A stretch of DNA of 16,399 nt from Cardiobacterium sp963553325 (GTDB lineage: Bacteria; Pseudomonadota; Gammaproteobacteria; Cardiobacteriales; Cardiobacteriaceae), in the NCBI GenBank assembly GCA_963553325.1, contig CAUVOF010000047.1, positions 1 to 16,399 of the forward strand. The letters run 5' to 3'. This document shows, piece by piece, positions 6,709 through 13,719 of this stretch (its first letter is position 1; every line of letters starts with the position of its first letter). The notes under the pieces are model-generated. The model saw nothing but the letters and a program-made list of their open reading frames with translations, searched no databases and had not been told where the DNA came from. The translations under genes and the position numbers were made by a program.

Positions 6709-8313
6709 CTAATCATCTACCGCGACGGCGACAATCCCGCCCGCATTCATGCCGCTTGGTTTCAAGCCGATGAAGAACAGCGCGGTCAAGCCGGCAGCGA
6801 TTACTGCGCCAGTTACCATTGAGGCTTCCCAGTTGTGGGCGCTCAAGCCGAAGCTATCCCACACCCAGCCGAAACCGATTTTGTGGTCAAAGAACAGGTA
6901 GCAGGCGCAGACTTGCGTCATCACAATCGCCGGGATGGTGCAGACCCAATGGAATTTCTGGTGGCGATAGAGGTACGCCGCTGCCGTCCACAGCATGATG
7001 GTCGCGGTTGTTTGGTTTGCCCAGCTGAAGTAGCGCCAGAGCAGGTTGAAGTCAATCATCGTCAGCGCGATACCGATGACAAAGAGCGGCACGGTAATCA
7101 TCAGGCGCTTGCCGATTTGCCGCTGATCGGCGTTGATGCCGTAGCCGTTGAAGAATTCGGCAATTTGCAAACGCGCCGCACGGAAAGCGGTGTCGCCAGA
7201 AGTGATTGGCAAAACGACTACGCCCAAGACGGCGAGAATACCGCCGAAGGTGCCGAGCATATTCATCGCTGAATCAAAAACGACCGGCGCCGGGGATTTG
7301 GCGGTCGCCGCCAATAATGCCTGCACGTCGGGATAGAAGGAAAGACCGACCATGCACCAAATCAGCGCAATTACCCCTTCGGTAATCATCGCGCCATAGA
7401 AAACAAAGCGACCTTCGCGCTCGTTTTCTGTGCAACGCGCCATCATCGGCGTTTGTGTCGCATGGAATCCGGAAATGGCACCGCAGGTAATGGTTACGAA
7501 TATGAGCGGCCAAATGGGCAGGTTATTGCCGTTTGGATGGAAGTTACTAAAGAAATCTCTTAAAGAAATGCCATTTTCCAATCCCAATGTGCGATATGGC
7601 GGAATGCCCTCAAAGAATAGGCCGAATAGCATCCCGGCAGTCATAAACATTAAAAGCGCGCCAAAGAGCGGATAAATGCGGCCAATGATTTTGTCAATCG
7701 GCAGCAGGGTCGCGACGATGTAATAGACGAAAATAATGCACGTCCAAATGAGGGTCAGTGTATCGGTGTTAATTGCCGGACTGGCATTCTCGCTCACCGT
7801 ACCAACCGCCGCGCCAATGGCGGCAACGCCTTCATTGCTAAATGCTTTTTCGGTCAGGCGGGTCAATAAGTCTGCCGGGGTACGGACAAAGACTACGCCC
7901 ACCAGCACCAATAAAATCAGCGCAATGACGTTGATAATGTGCTTGACCGGTGCGCCCAAATAACGGCCGGACATTGCCGGAATGGATGCGCCATTGTTAC
8001 GGATAGAAATCATGCCGCAGAAATAGTCATGCACAGCACCGGCAAAGATACAGCCAATGACAATCCACAGCATGGCTACCGGGCCATAAAGCGCGCCCAA
8101 AATTGGCCCGAAAATCGGCCCGGTGCCGGCAATATTCAATACTTGAATCAGCCATACTTTGGTGCGCGACATCGGCACATAGTCCACGCCATCACCCATC
8201 GCATAAGCGGGCGTTTGTCGCTCCGGTTTGATGGTAAAGATTTTTTCCATCAAGGCGCCATAAATAAAATAGCCCGCCACCAGACAGGCTACACAGACAA
8301 AGAATAAAAGCAT
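6709..8313 (-). CDS. cstA: CstA-family carbon starvation / pyruvate transporter
   Basis: This 534-residue polytopic inner-membrane protein belongs to the CstA family, whose E. coli members CstA and BtsT take up pyruvate; peptide uptake has also been proposed for the family. The conserved region QVLNIAGTGPIFGPILGALYGP near residue 60 is the hallmark, followed by AGAVHDYFCGMISIRNNGAS. It is clearly shorter than E. coli CstA (about 700 residues) and belongs to the short form. The minus-strand GGAG (8320-8323) sits 6 bp before the ATG. It follows a small CxxC protein by 27 bp and converges on lldP. The genomic link to lactate genes supports a three-carbon-acid substrate, but the substrate is inferred. 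Confidence 0.88.
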   Translation of the reverse strand: MLLFFVCVACLVAGYFIYGALMEKIFTIKPERQTPAYAMGDGVDYVPMSRTKVWLIQVLNIAGTGPIFGPILGALYGPVAMLWIVIGCIFAGAVHDYFCGMISIRNNGASIPAMSGRYLGAPVKHIINVIALILLVLVGVVFVRTPADLLTRLTEKAFSNEGVAAIGAAVGTVSENASPAINTDTLTLIWTCIIFVYYIVATLLPIDKIIGRIYPLFGALLMFMTAGMLFGLFFEGIPPYRTLGLENGISLRDFFSNFHPNGNNLPIWPLIFVTITCGAISGFHATQTPMMARCTENEREGRFVFYGAMITEGVIALIWCMVGLSFYPDVQALLAATAKSPAPVVFDSAMNMLGTFGGILAVLGVVVLPITSGDTAFRAARLQIAEFFNGYGINADQRQIGKRLMITVPLFVIGIALTMIDFNLLWRYFSWANQTTATIMLWTAAAYLYRHQKFHWVCTIPAIVMTQVCACYLFFDHKIGFGWVWDSFGLSAHNWEASMVTGAVIAAGLTALFFIGLKPSGMNAGGIVAVAVDD

Positions 8314-8340
8314 TTAATACTCCAGCATGAAAGGAAATGT

Positions 8341-8556
8341 TCAGAATTCTTGCGAATCCTGCCGGTTTTCCTGCGCCAACTGCCGCGTGTCTTCGTTCAG
8401 TTTTTGCAGACGGTCTTGCCGCTCAAGCGGCGGGTCTTCTTTGATGAAGGGGACGCAGCGGCGGCAACCGCCGACTTGGGAAAATCCCGCTTCATCGTAG
8501 AATTCGTTGTATTTGCGCCATAGCCATTTGAACAGGTTTTCACCTTCTTTACGCAT
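8341..8556 (-). CDS. Small CxxC protein preceding cstA, function unknown
   Basis: This 71-residue protein starts MRKEGENLFKWLWRKYNEF and carries a CRRC motif at residues 31-34 (QVGGCRRCVPF). A highly charged Glu/Arg/Gln helix-like tail runs from about residue 42 to the end. A longer frame exists upstream, but the ATG at 8556 is preferred because AAGAGG precedes it and a TATAAT box lies 30 bp upstream. It ends 27 bp before cstA and is probably cotranscribed. E. coli CstA-type transporters have a small partner (YbdD/YjiX) whose gene is usually downstream and whose sequence ends in CC; this protein does not resemble it convincingly. A partner or metal-binding role for the transporter is a guess from context. 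Confidence 0.75.
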   Translation of the reverse strand: MRKEGENLFKWLWRKYNEFYDEAGFSQVGGCRRCVPFIKEDPPLERQDRLQKLNEDTRQLAQENRQDSQEF

Positions 8557-8586
8557 GTAAACACCTCTTAGGGTTAATTTTTGCAC

Positions 8587-8592
8587 ATTATA
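8587..8592 (-). promoter_or_regulatory. Consensus -10 box for the small CxxC gene and cstA
   Basis: On the minus strand this reads TATAAT, an exact consensus, in the context GCGTATAATGTGC. At 17-bp spacing the upstream hexamer is TGTTTG (8610-8615), a weak -35. Transcription would start about 25 bp before the ATG of the small gene. The box lies in the 83-bp gap after the HAD gene. Confidence 0.65.
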
Positions 8593-8639
8593 CGCGGCTT
8601 TTTTTACGCCAAACAGCAGGATACGGCTGCCGGCGCGGG

Positions 8640-9458
8640 CTAATCCCACACTTCTGCCGCCGTCAGCAGCCCCAGTTTTACCAGCGCTTGGGCGATACCG
8701 TCTTCTTCCAAAGTGCCAGTTACCAGTGAGGCGACGTTTTTTAGTTCGTCGCAGGCATCGCCCATCGCCACCGCATAGCCGACGGCGGCAAACATTTCGA
8801 TGTCGTTCAAGCCGTCGCCGAAAGCGAGGGTTTCTGCCGGGGAAAAGCCAAGCGCGGCACAGGCGTCAGCAATGCCGCGCGCTTTGCTGCCTGCGGCGTG
8901 CAGCAAATCGACCGAGGTGGCGTGGGTGCGCACGCTGCGGTAATGCCCGCCGTGCTTGGCGAGTATCGCCTGCAAGGTCGCTTCTTCCGCCTGCGGTGCC
9001 AGCACCACCAATTGATGCACGGCGTTTTCGCGGTAGTAATCGGGGGCAACGATGTAGCAGGGATAGGCCTGCAACAGGCGGTGGCTGCTGCCACGCGCGC
9101 GCCCTGCCGCCATGTGCTGCGCGGAAACGTAGGTGTATTCCCAGTCCTGCGCGCGGAAATCGCGGATGAGCGCAGCGATGTCAGCGGGCGGCAGGATGTG
9201 TTCGGAAAGTACGCGCGCGCCCAGGCGGTTGTATTGGCCGTTGCTGGCAATCACCAACTCGATATCGCCTGCTGCCACCAAATGGGCGATGGCGGGCGGC
9301 AGGGCGGCGTAACCGCGTCCGGTGGCAATCGCCGGGATGATGCCGCGGGCGCGCAAGGCGGCAATGGCGGCAAGGCTGGCGGGCGAGATGAAATCGCTGC
9401 GCTGGTCGTAGAGGGTGCGGTCAATGTCAAAAAATACGGCACGGATGGGGTGGTTCAT
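8640..9458 (-). CDS. Cof-type HAD-superfamily phosphatase
   Basis: This 272-residue cytoplasmic hydrolase is of the Cof/YidA type (HAD class IIB), which removes phosphate from small molecules such as sugar phosphates or flavin precursors. Motif I is FFDIDRTLYD with the nucleophile D11 and acid D13; most relatives have DGT where this one has DRT. Motif IV is GDGLNDIEM (214-219 for GDGLND), which holds magnesium. The cap domain between them (about 85-190) sets the substrate and gives no clue by eye. The ATG at 9458 lacks a clear Shine-Dalgarno site; a TATAAT box lies 31 bp upstream. The gene is separated from the small CxxC gene by 83 bp containing that gene's own promoter. Confidence 0.85.
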   Translation of the reverse strand: MNHPIRAVFFDIDRTLYDQRSDFISPASLAAIAALRARGIIPAIATGRGYAALPPAIAHLVAAGDIELVIASNGQYNRLGARVLSEHILPPADIAALIRDFRAQDWEYTYVSAQHMAAGRARGSSHRLLQAYPCYIVAPDYYRENAVHQLVVLAPQAEEATLQAILAKHGGHYRSVRTHATSVDLLHAAGSKARGIADACAALGFSPAETLAFGDGLNDIEMFAAVGYAVAMGDACDELKNVASLVTGTLEEDGIAQALVKLGLLTAAEVWD

Positions 9459-9488
9459 GGCGGAATCTCGGAAGGGTCGGCAGGCGGG

Positions 9489-9494
9489 ATTATA
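9489..9494 (-). promoter_or_regulatory. Candidate -10 box for the HAD gene
   Basis: The minus strand reads TATAAT, exact consensus, with no recognisable -35 at 16-18 bp (the region there is C-rich on this strand). Transcription would start near 9482, leaving a leader of about 24 nt. A run of eight Gs (9539-9546) lies further upstream, outside the core promoter. Confidence 0.45.
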
Positions 9495-9641
9495 GGCATT
9501 CAGCCGGGCGAAGGGGGCGGTTCGTCTTCCGTGTTTGCGGGGGGGGATGCCGTTTTACATACACGTTTCCCGCTTTCGCGTATGTATAACCATCCACCGA
9601 AAGCTTCATACGGTGTTGCGCCGCTTAACCGGGCACCCTAG

Positions 9642-9750
9642 GGGCTGTTGACAATTAAATACCCCCGCCCCTGCGAAGCGGGGGCGGGCCGGGGTGGGGG
9701 TGTGAAAAAATCGCGCAGCGACGGCATTCACAACGAATTGTCAACACGCC
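9642..9750 (+). mobile_element. Nested 109-bp miniature transposon with CTAG target duplication
   Basis: The ends GGGCTGTTGACAATT (9642-9656) and, inverted, GGCGTGTTGACAATT (9736-9750) match at 13 of 15 positions. CTAG flanks both sides (9638-9641 and 9751-9754), whereas the uninterrupted copy 1 has a single CTAG there, so this is a recent insertion with a 4-bp duplication. The interior is a GC-rich palindromic stretch (CCCCCGC...GCGGGGG near 9662-9682) and encodes nothing. CTAG fits the YTAR target known for IS5-group elements; the parent family is therefore inferred. The same end repeat starts another element at 16350. Confidence 0.85.
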
Positions 9751-9779
9751 CTAGAAAATGGCGCAGCCATTTTCTAGGG
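9749..9779. repeat. Hairpin B of copy 2, restored by the insertion
   Basis: The 14-bp stem with a GCA loop (9763-9765) is the same palindrome as at 188-218, read from the other strand. The outermost CC of the left arm (9749-9750) is contributed by the end of the nested 109-bp element, so the insertion did not destroy the hairpin. Confidence 0.8.
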
Positions 9780-9946
9780 AAACCCGCGCCGTACTAGTTG
9801 TACTGTCTTCAGCGGCGCGCCTAGTACAGAATTTTGTGAGTATCGCTATATAACGATGGTGGGTGTTACGCGCTGCGCGCGCATGTGCTGCAGCGGGCGG
9901 CAAAGGTTGCTATGCTGTCGGCGTTTTTTCTGTAGAGGGGTTTGTA

Positions 9947-11701
9947 ATGAAAGGGATTTTGGGCGCTCTTGAGCTGGTGTTCTGGCGCTTTTTTATGATG
10001 CTGTGGCCGTGGCGGCGCTGGCCGAAAGCAACGGTTACGTCGCTGCGCGGTGATTTTTGGGCGGGGCTGACCGGGGCGGCGCTGGTGTTACCGCAGGCGA
10101 TTGCTTTTGCGCTGATTGCCGGCGTGCCGCCGTTGTTTGGGCTGTATAGCGCGATGATTGCTTCGGTGGTCGCCGCGCTTTTTGGTTCGAGCTGGCATTT
10201 GGTCAGCGGGCCGACGGTGGCGCTTTCTATCGTCTTGCCGACGGTACTGGTGCCGTATGCCGCGCTCGGTTCGCCGGAATATGTGGCGCTGTCGCTGGTG
10301 CTGATGTTTTTGGTTGGCGCAATCCAGCTCGCTTTCAGCATTTTCCGCCTCGGCGGGCTGGTGAATTTTATTTCGCCGACGGTCGTTACCGGCTTTACCG
10401 CAGGCGCCGGGATGTTGATTATTTTTAGCCAGTTGCCGGATTTTTTTGGCGTTCAGGTGCCGCGCGGCATGACGCTGCATGATCGTGCCGTAACGTTGTT
10501 TGAAGCGCTGGAATGGACGCATTTGCCAACGCTGGCGATTGCCACAACGACGCTGTTGGCTGCTATCGTTATCCGCCGTCTGCGCCGCCGCTGGCCTTAT
10601 ATGTTGCTGGGAATGCTTGCCGGTAGCCTGCTGTCGCTGGCGATAGACGGGGCGGGGCGGGGCGTAACCATGCTTGGCGCGCTCAATTTGCATCTGCCCA
10701 CCTGGGAATTGCCGGCGCTGCACTGGCAGATGCTGCGCCAGTTGTTGCCGGCGGCGATTGCCGTTGCCCTGCTCGGCCTCATCAATGCGGTATCCATTGC
10801 CCGCGCGATTGCTGCGCGTTCCGGGCAACGCATTGACGGCAATCAGGAATTTTTCGGGCAGGGACTGGGCAACCTGGTCGGCAGCTGCTGCTCGTGTTAT
10901 GTGATTTCGGGGTCGTTTAACCGCAGCGGTATCAATTTTGACAGCGGTGCCTGCACGCCGCTGGCGCAGGTTTTCACCGCTGTGCTGGTCGCCGCCGCGC
11001 TGCTGCTCGCGCCTGGTCTGACGCATCATTTGCCGCTGGCGGCGATGGCAGGCGTCATCATGCTTGCCGCCTGGAATTTGTTCGACATTCCCCGCTTCAA
11101 GCTCACCCTGCGCACTTCGCGCAACGAGACGGTGATTCTGCTGGCGACCTTCCTCTCGACGCTGCTCTTTAGTCTCGATTTCGCCATTTATGTTGGCGTG
11201 ATTTTGTCGCTGGTGTTGTATTTGCAGAAGATTGCCCATCCGATGTTGAGCGGCGTGGATTTTGAGGTGCTGCACGGCAAGGCGCGTGAGGATAATCCCG
11301 CCTTTACCCCGCCGCTGCGCGTGGTGCGCCTCGATGGTTCACTCTTTTTTGGTTCGGTTGAACACGCGCGCAGTCGCCTCGCCGAACTGGCGGCGGAGCG
11401 TGAGGGACGGAGTCTGGTCATCCTGGCGGAAGGGCTGAATCGTCTTGATATTGCCGGAATTGAAATGCTGCTCGATGAGCGCAAAGCACTGCAACAGGGC
11501 GGCGGTGATTTGTTTGTGATTGGTATGAAACCGTATTTGCGGCGCAAGCTACGGCGCAGTCCGTACTGGCAATTGCTTGGCGGGCAGGAGCATTTGTTTG
11601 AAAGCACCTATGTGGCATTCCGCGAAATTTGCGTGCGGCTGGGCATTCGCAATTACCGCAGTTACATGAAGTATTTGTTTCGGGATTACAACAAGCTGTA
11701 G
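9947..11701 (+). CDS. SulP-family anion transporter with STAS domain
   Basis: This 584-residue inner-membrane protein belongs to the SulP/SLC26 family, which moves sulfate, bicarbonate or other anions. The N-terminal domain carries the typical opening DFWAGLTGAALVLPQAIAFA and GVPPLFGLYSAMI, then SGPTVALSIV and many membrane segments up to about residue 430. A cytoplasmic STAS domain follows at about 455-555 (RVVRLDGSLFFGSVEHARSRL; DIAGIEMLLDERKALQQGG). The frame is open from 9863, but the ATG at 9947 is chosen because AGAGGGG precedes it by 6 bp and because the earlier residues are not family-like. The substrate cannot be read from sequence; no sulfur-assimilation gene is adjacent. A Correia-like element lies just upstream. 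Confidence 0.9.
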   Translation: MKGILGALELVFWRFFMMLWPWRRWPKATVTSLRGDFWAGLTGAALVLPQAIAFALIAGVPPLFGLYSAMIASVVAALFGSSWHLVSGPTVALSIVLPTVLVPYAALGSPEYVALSLVLMFLVGAIQLAFSIFRLGGLVNFISPTVVTGFTAGAGMLIIFSQLPDFFGVQVPRGMTLHDRAVTLFEALEWTHLPTLAIATTTLLAAIVIRRLRRRWPYMLLGMLAGSLLSLAIDGAGRGVTMLGALNLHLPTWELPALHWQMLRQLLPAAIAVALLGLINAVSIARAIAARSGQRIDGNQEFFGQGLGNLVGSCCSCYVISGSFNRSGINFDSGACTPLAQVFTAVLVAAALLLAPGLTHHLPLAAMAGVIMLAAWNLFDIPRFKLTLRTSRNETVILLATFLSTLLFSLDFAIYVGVILSLVLYLQKIAHPMLSGVDFEVLHGKAREDNPAFTPPLRVVRLDGSLFFGSVEHARSRLAELAAEREGRSLVILAEGLNRLDIAGIEMLLDERKALQQGGGDLFVIGMKPYLRRKLRRSPYWQLLGGQEHLFESTYVAFREICVRLGIRNYRSYMKYLFRDYNKL

Positions 11702-11773
11702 TTATATTGATACTTGCGCGTGCAGCGAAAATCCATACCATAGCCCGCCAGCAAACAAGAGACTAAAAACACC

Positions 11774-12220
11774 ATGAGATATTTTCTATTAATGACCGCG
11801 CTACTCGGCACACTTATTGGCTGTTCCAGCTCGCGCAACAAGGATGAAGAACCGCGCCCCGCACGTCGCCAGCAGATGCAGGAAAGCGTTGTCGAAAATG
11901 CACGAAAAAACGTTTCCTGGCAGGGAACATACCAAGGCATTTTGCCGTGCTCTGCTTGTGAAGGGGTGGCGACAATGATTGTGCTGAATCCCGACATGAC
12001 TTACACCACGCGCACGCGGATGCTGGGGATTGATGATAAAGATCGCACCGCCGAAGGTCGCTTTGAATGGTTGCCGGACAACAGCCATATCAGCATCGAC
12101 AGCGAGGGGCAGCGTAAAATTTTCCGTGTGCAGAATGATCACCTGGAAATGCGGATGCCTAACGGCGAAGCAATTCCGACCGCCAATCCGGAAGCCTTTC
12201 AGTTGATGAAGACGCAATAA
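11774..12220 (+). CDS. NlpE-like lipoprotein (N-terminal domain only)
   Basis: This 148-residue protein has a lipoprotein signal peptide (MRYFLLMTALLGTLIGC, lipidated cysteine C17). It is followed by a Pro/Arg-rich linker and a small beta domain starting WQGTYQGILPCSACEG. The CSAC motif (59-62) and the surrounding pattern are those of the NlpE N-terminal domain, linked in E. coli to copper resistance and outer-membrane stress signalling to Cpx. E. coli NlpE is longer (236 residues) with a second domain that is absent here. It should be anchored in the outer membrane, as the residue after C17 is Ser rather than Asp. It follows the SulP gene by 72 bp and is closed by a terminator. A copper or stress role is family-based inference. 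Confidence 0.83.
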   Translation: MRYFLLMTALLGTLIGCSSSRNKDEEPRPARRQQMQESVVENARKNVSWQGTYQGILPCSACEGVATMIVLNPDMTYTTRTRMLGIDDKDRTAEGRFEWLPDNSHISIDSEGQRKIFRVQNDHLEMRMPNGEAIPTANPEAFQLMKTQ

Positions 12221-12245
12221 ACGTATTACTTCCTAAAGTAGTTTG

Positions 12246-12268
12246 CCCCGCTTTGCGGGGTATTTTTT
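12246..12268 (+). terminator. Terminator after the NlpE-like gene
   Basis: CCCCGC (12246-12251), loop TTT, GCGGGG (12255-12260), then TATTTTTT. The next gene starts at 12284 with its Shine-Dalgarno site at 12274, so no promoter fits between them and downstream expression needs read-through. Confidence 0.82.
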
Positions 12269-12283
12269 ATATTGGAGACGCAA

Positions 12284-12631
12284 ATGACGATATCCCTAAT
12301 GGAAAAAGCCGATTTCCTCGAAAAATATAACGGCAAGGATGATGAAGTATTGACACGGATGTATGAAACTTTTCATAAAATCCAGCACGCCAAGGCGGCC
12401 ATATTATTAAATTTGAAAGCGCCAGAAGCAGGTGATGGTGAAGAATATGGAATGGAATTGATGCATCATTATGACCATTATCGCTCGCTCGAATTTGCCG
12501 ATGCCGCTATTCGTGAAATCTTGACCGGCGAAGATATGTATGAACAGCTAATGGAAGAACCGCTGACATTAGAGCGTTTTCTTGGCTTGCTGAAAGGCTT
12601 CAAGCACGAAATGTCCAATTACATTCACTAA
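12284..12631 (+). CDS. Acidic small protein of unknown function, upstream of cca
   Basis: I do not recognise this 115-residue protein. It starts MTISLMEKADFLEKYNGKDDE and is rich in Glu, Asp, Met and His with helix-like periodicity. It has no signal peptide, membrane segment or Cys pair. A central YGMELMHHYDHYRSLEF segment is rich in aromatic and His residues. A TTG 12 bp upstream is in frame, but GGAGA (12274-12278) points to the ATG at 12284. It ends 11 bp before the GTG of cca and is probably cotranscribed with it. A nucleic-acid or tRNA-linked role is possible from context only. Confidence 0.72.
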   Translation: MTISLMEKADFLEKYNGKDDEVLTRMYETFHKIQHAKAAILLNLKAPEAGDGEEYGMELMHHYDHYRSLEFADAAIREILTGEDMYEQLMEEPLTLERFLGLLKGFKHEMSNYIH

Positions 12632-12642
12632 GGGGAGAAGAT

Positions 12643-13719
12643 GTGGAAATCTATTTGGTAGGCGGTGCGGTACGCGACCAACTGTTGGGGCTGCCAGTAC
12701 ACGACCGCGACTGGGTAGTGGTTGGCGCGACAGCAGAAGAAATGCTAGCGCGTGGCTTTCGTCAAGTTGGTAAAGATTTCCCGGTGTTTTTGCACCCGGA
12801 GACGGGCGAAGAATACGCACTGGCGCGGCAAGAACGCAAAACCGGGCGCGGTCATCAGGCATTTGCCTTCGATTTCGCGCCGGACGTGTCGCTGGAGGCG
12901 GATTTATTGCGTCGCGATTTAACGATTAACGCCATCGCCCAGGCGGCAGATGGGCAGCTGATAGACCCGTATGGCGGCGCGGCGGATGTGCAGGCGCGTG
13001 TACTGCGCCACGTGTCGCCCGCTTTTGGCGAAGACCCGCTGCGTGTGCTGCGCCTGATGCGCTTTCATGCGCGCTTCGCGCCGCTTGGCTTTCGCGTCGC
13101 GTCTGAAACGCTTGATTTGTGCCGCCAGATGGTCGTTGCCGGCGAATTACAGCATTTGAGTGCGGAACGGGTTTGGGTGGAATGCGAAAAAGCGCTGGCT
13201 TCCGCCGCACCGCAGGTGTTTTTCAGCGGCTTGCAGGCGGTGGACGCGTTGGATGTGTTGGGTTTTTGCGTCAGCGCGGCGCAACTGCGCGCAATGAACG
13301 CGCGCCTACAGGCGGTGCTGGCAATTGAAGCGGGTGCCGAATATCGCCTTGCTGCATGGCTACAGGGCAACGACTGCGCCGCAGCGCGGGCAGCGTTACA
13401 GGAAACCCTGCCGCTACCGAAACGCTATCGCTACTGGCTGCAACTAGTCGCAGATTATGGCGAGCAGATTCGCCACTGGCGCGAACTAGATGGCGAGGCG
13501 CGCTGGGCAATATTGAAAGCAAGCGGCAGCCTGCGTGCGGCAGGCGATGTGCTGACCTTGGCGCGGTTGATGCGAGTTGAAGCGTCGCAACTGACAGAAA
13601 TCGAAAACGCCCGCGAACGGGTGCGGGCGTTGTCGGTGAACACATTGGCGCAGCGCTATCAAGGTGCCGCATTAGGCGAGGCGATACGCGCTGCGCAGAT
13701 AGGCTGTTTGTGTGATTAG
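12643..13719 (+). CDS. cca: CCA tRNA nucleotidyltransferase, short form without a recognisable HD domain
   Basis: This enzyme adds or repairs the 3' CCA end of tRNAs using CTP and ATP. The 358-residue protein starts at GTG (12643), with GGGGAG just upstream; an ATG at 12641 is out of frame. The catalytic half is very close to the E. coli enzyme: VGGAVRD (6-12), the metal-binding DRD at 21-23, RRDLTINA (90-97), and VSPAFGEDPLRVLRLMRF. After ERVWVECEKAL the sequence departs: the WHPEIDTGIHT and HDLGKG motifs of the E. coli HD phosphohydrolase domain (total 412 residues) are absent, replaced by an Ala/Leu-rich helical tail. It should thus keep nucleotidyltransferase but lack the HD-domain phosphatase/phosphodiesterase activities. 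Its stop overlaps the convergent gene by 4 bp. Confidence 0.93.
   Translation: MEIYLVGGAVRDQLLGLPVHDRDWVVVGATAEEMLARGFRQVGKDFPVFLHPETGEEYALARQERKTGRGHQAFAFDFAPDVSLEADLLRRDLTINAIAQAADGQLIDPYGGAADVQARVLRHVSPAFGEDPLRVLRLMRFHARFAPLGFRVASETLDLCRQMVVAGELQHLSAERVWVECEKALASAAPQVFFSGLQAVDALDVLGFCVSAAQLRAMNARLQAVLAIEAGAEYRLAAWLQGNDCAAARAALQETLPLPKRYRYWLQLVADYGEQIRHWRELDGEARWAILKASGSLRAAGDVLTLARLMRVEASQLTEIENARERVRALSVNTLAQRYQGAALGEAIRAAQIGCLCD

Larger units (their letters stand above)
9585..9850 (-). mobile_element. Correia-like element copy 2, interrupted by a nested transposon
   Basis: This is an inverted copy of the element at 74-269. Its left end (9585-9608, TATAACCATCCACCGAAAG...) matches the right terminal repeat of copy 1. 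The 51-bp arm differs from copy 1 at 3 positions, and the 42-bp core (9780-9821) at 2 of 42. The other end is decayed: TATAGCGATAC survives (to 9850) but the CACCGAAAG part is replaced, and hairpin A is missing. A 109-bp insertion (9642-9750) splits it; without that and the duplicated CTAG the element is 153 bp. It lies between the divergent HAD and SulP genes, ending 96 bp before the SulP start, so its AT-rich end could touch SulP expression (inference). Confidence 0.78.

Noticed and set aside
9539..9546. Run of eight Gs upstream of the HAD gene as a phase-variation tract
   Set aside because: It lies in no reading frame and about 45 bp upstream of the likely -10, outside the usual promoter spacer, so there is no mechanism visible for switching.
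9556..9586. Inverted repeat TACATACACG / CGCGTATGTA as an extra element end
   Set aside because: Ten-bp arms with one mismatch do not match either terminal repeat family; it may be a simple hairpin beside the element.
9642..9750. GC-rich interior of the 109-bp element as a terminator for the HAD or SulP gene
   Set aside because: It lies upstream of both divergent genes and has no T-run after the palindrome.
1..9850. The two inverted element copies as ends of a large composite transposon
   Set aside because: The genes between are unrelated housekeeping genes on both strands, with no transposase or cargo, and a terminal repeat is decayed in copy 2.
10088..11275. 395-codon minus-strand open frame inside the SulP gene
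   Set aside because: The translation is dominated by Arg, Gln and His and resembles no protein; the plus-strand SulP/STAS protein explains the region.
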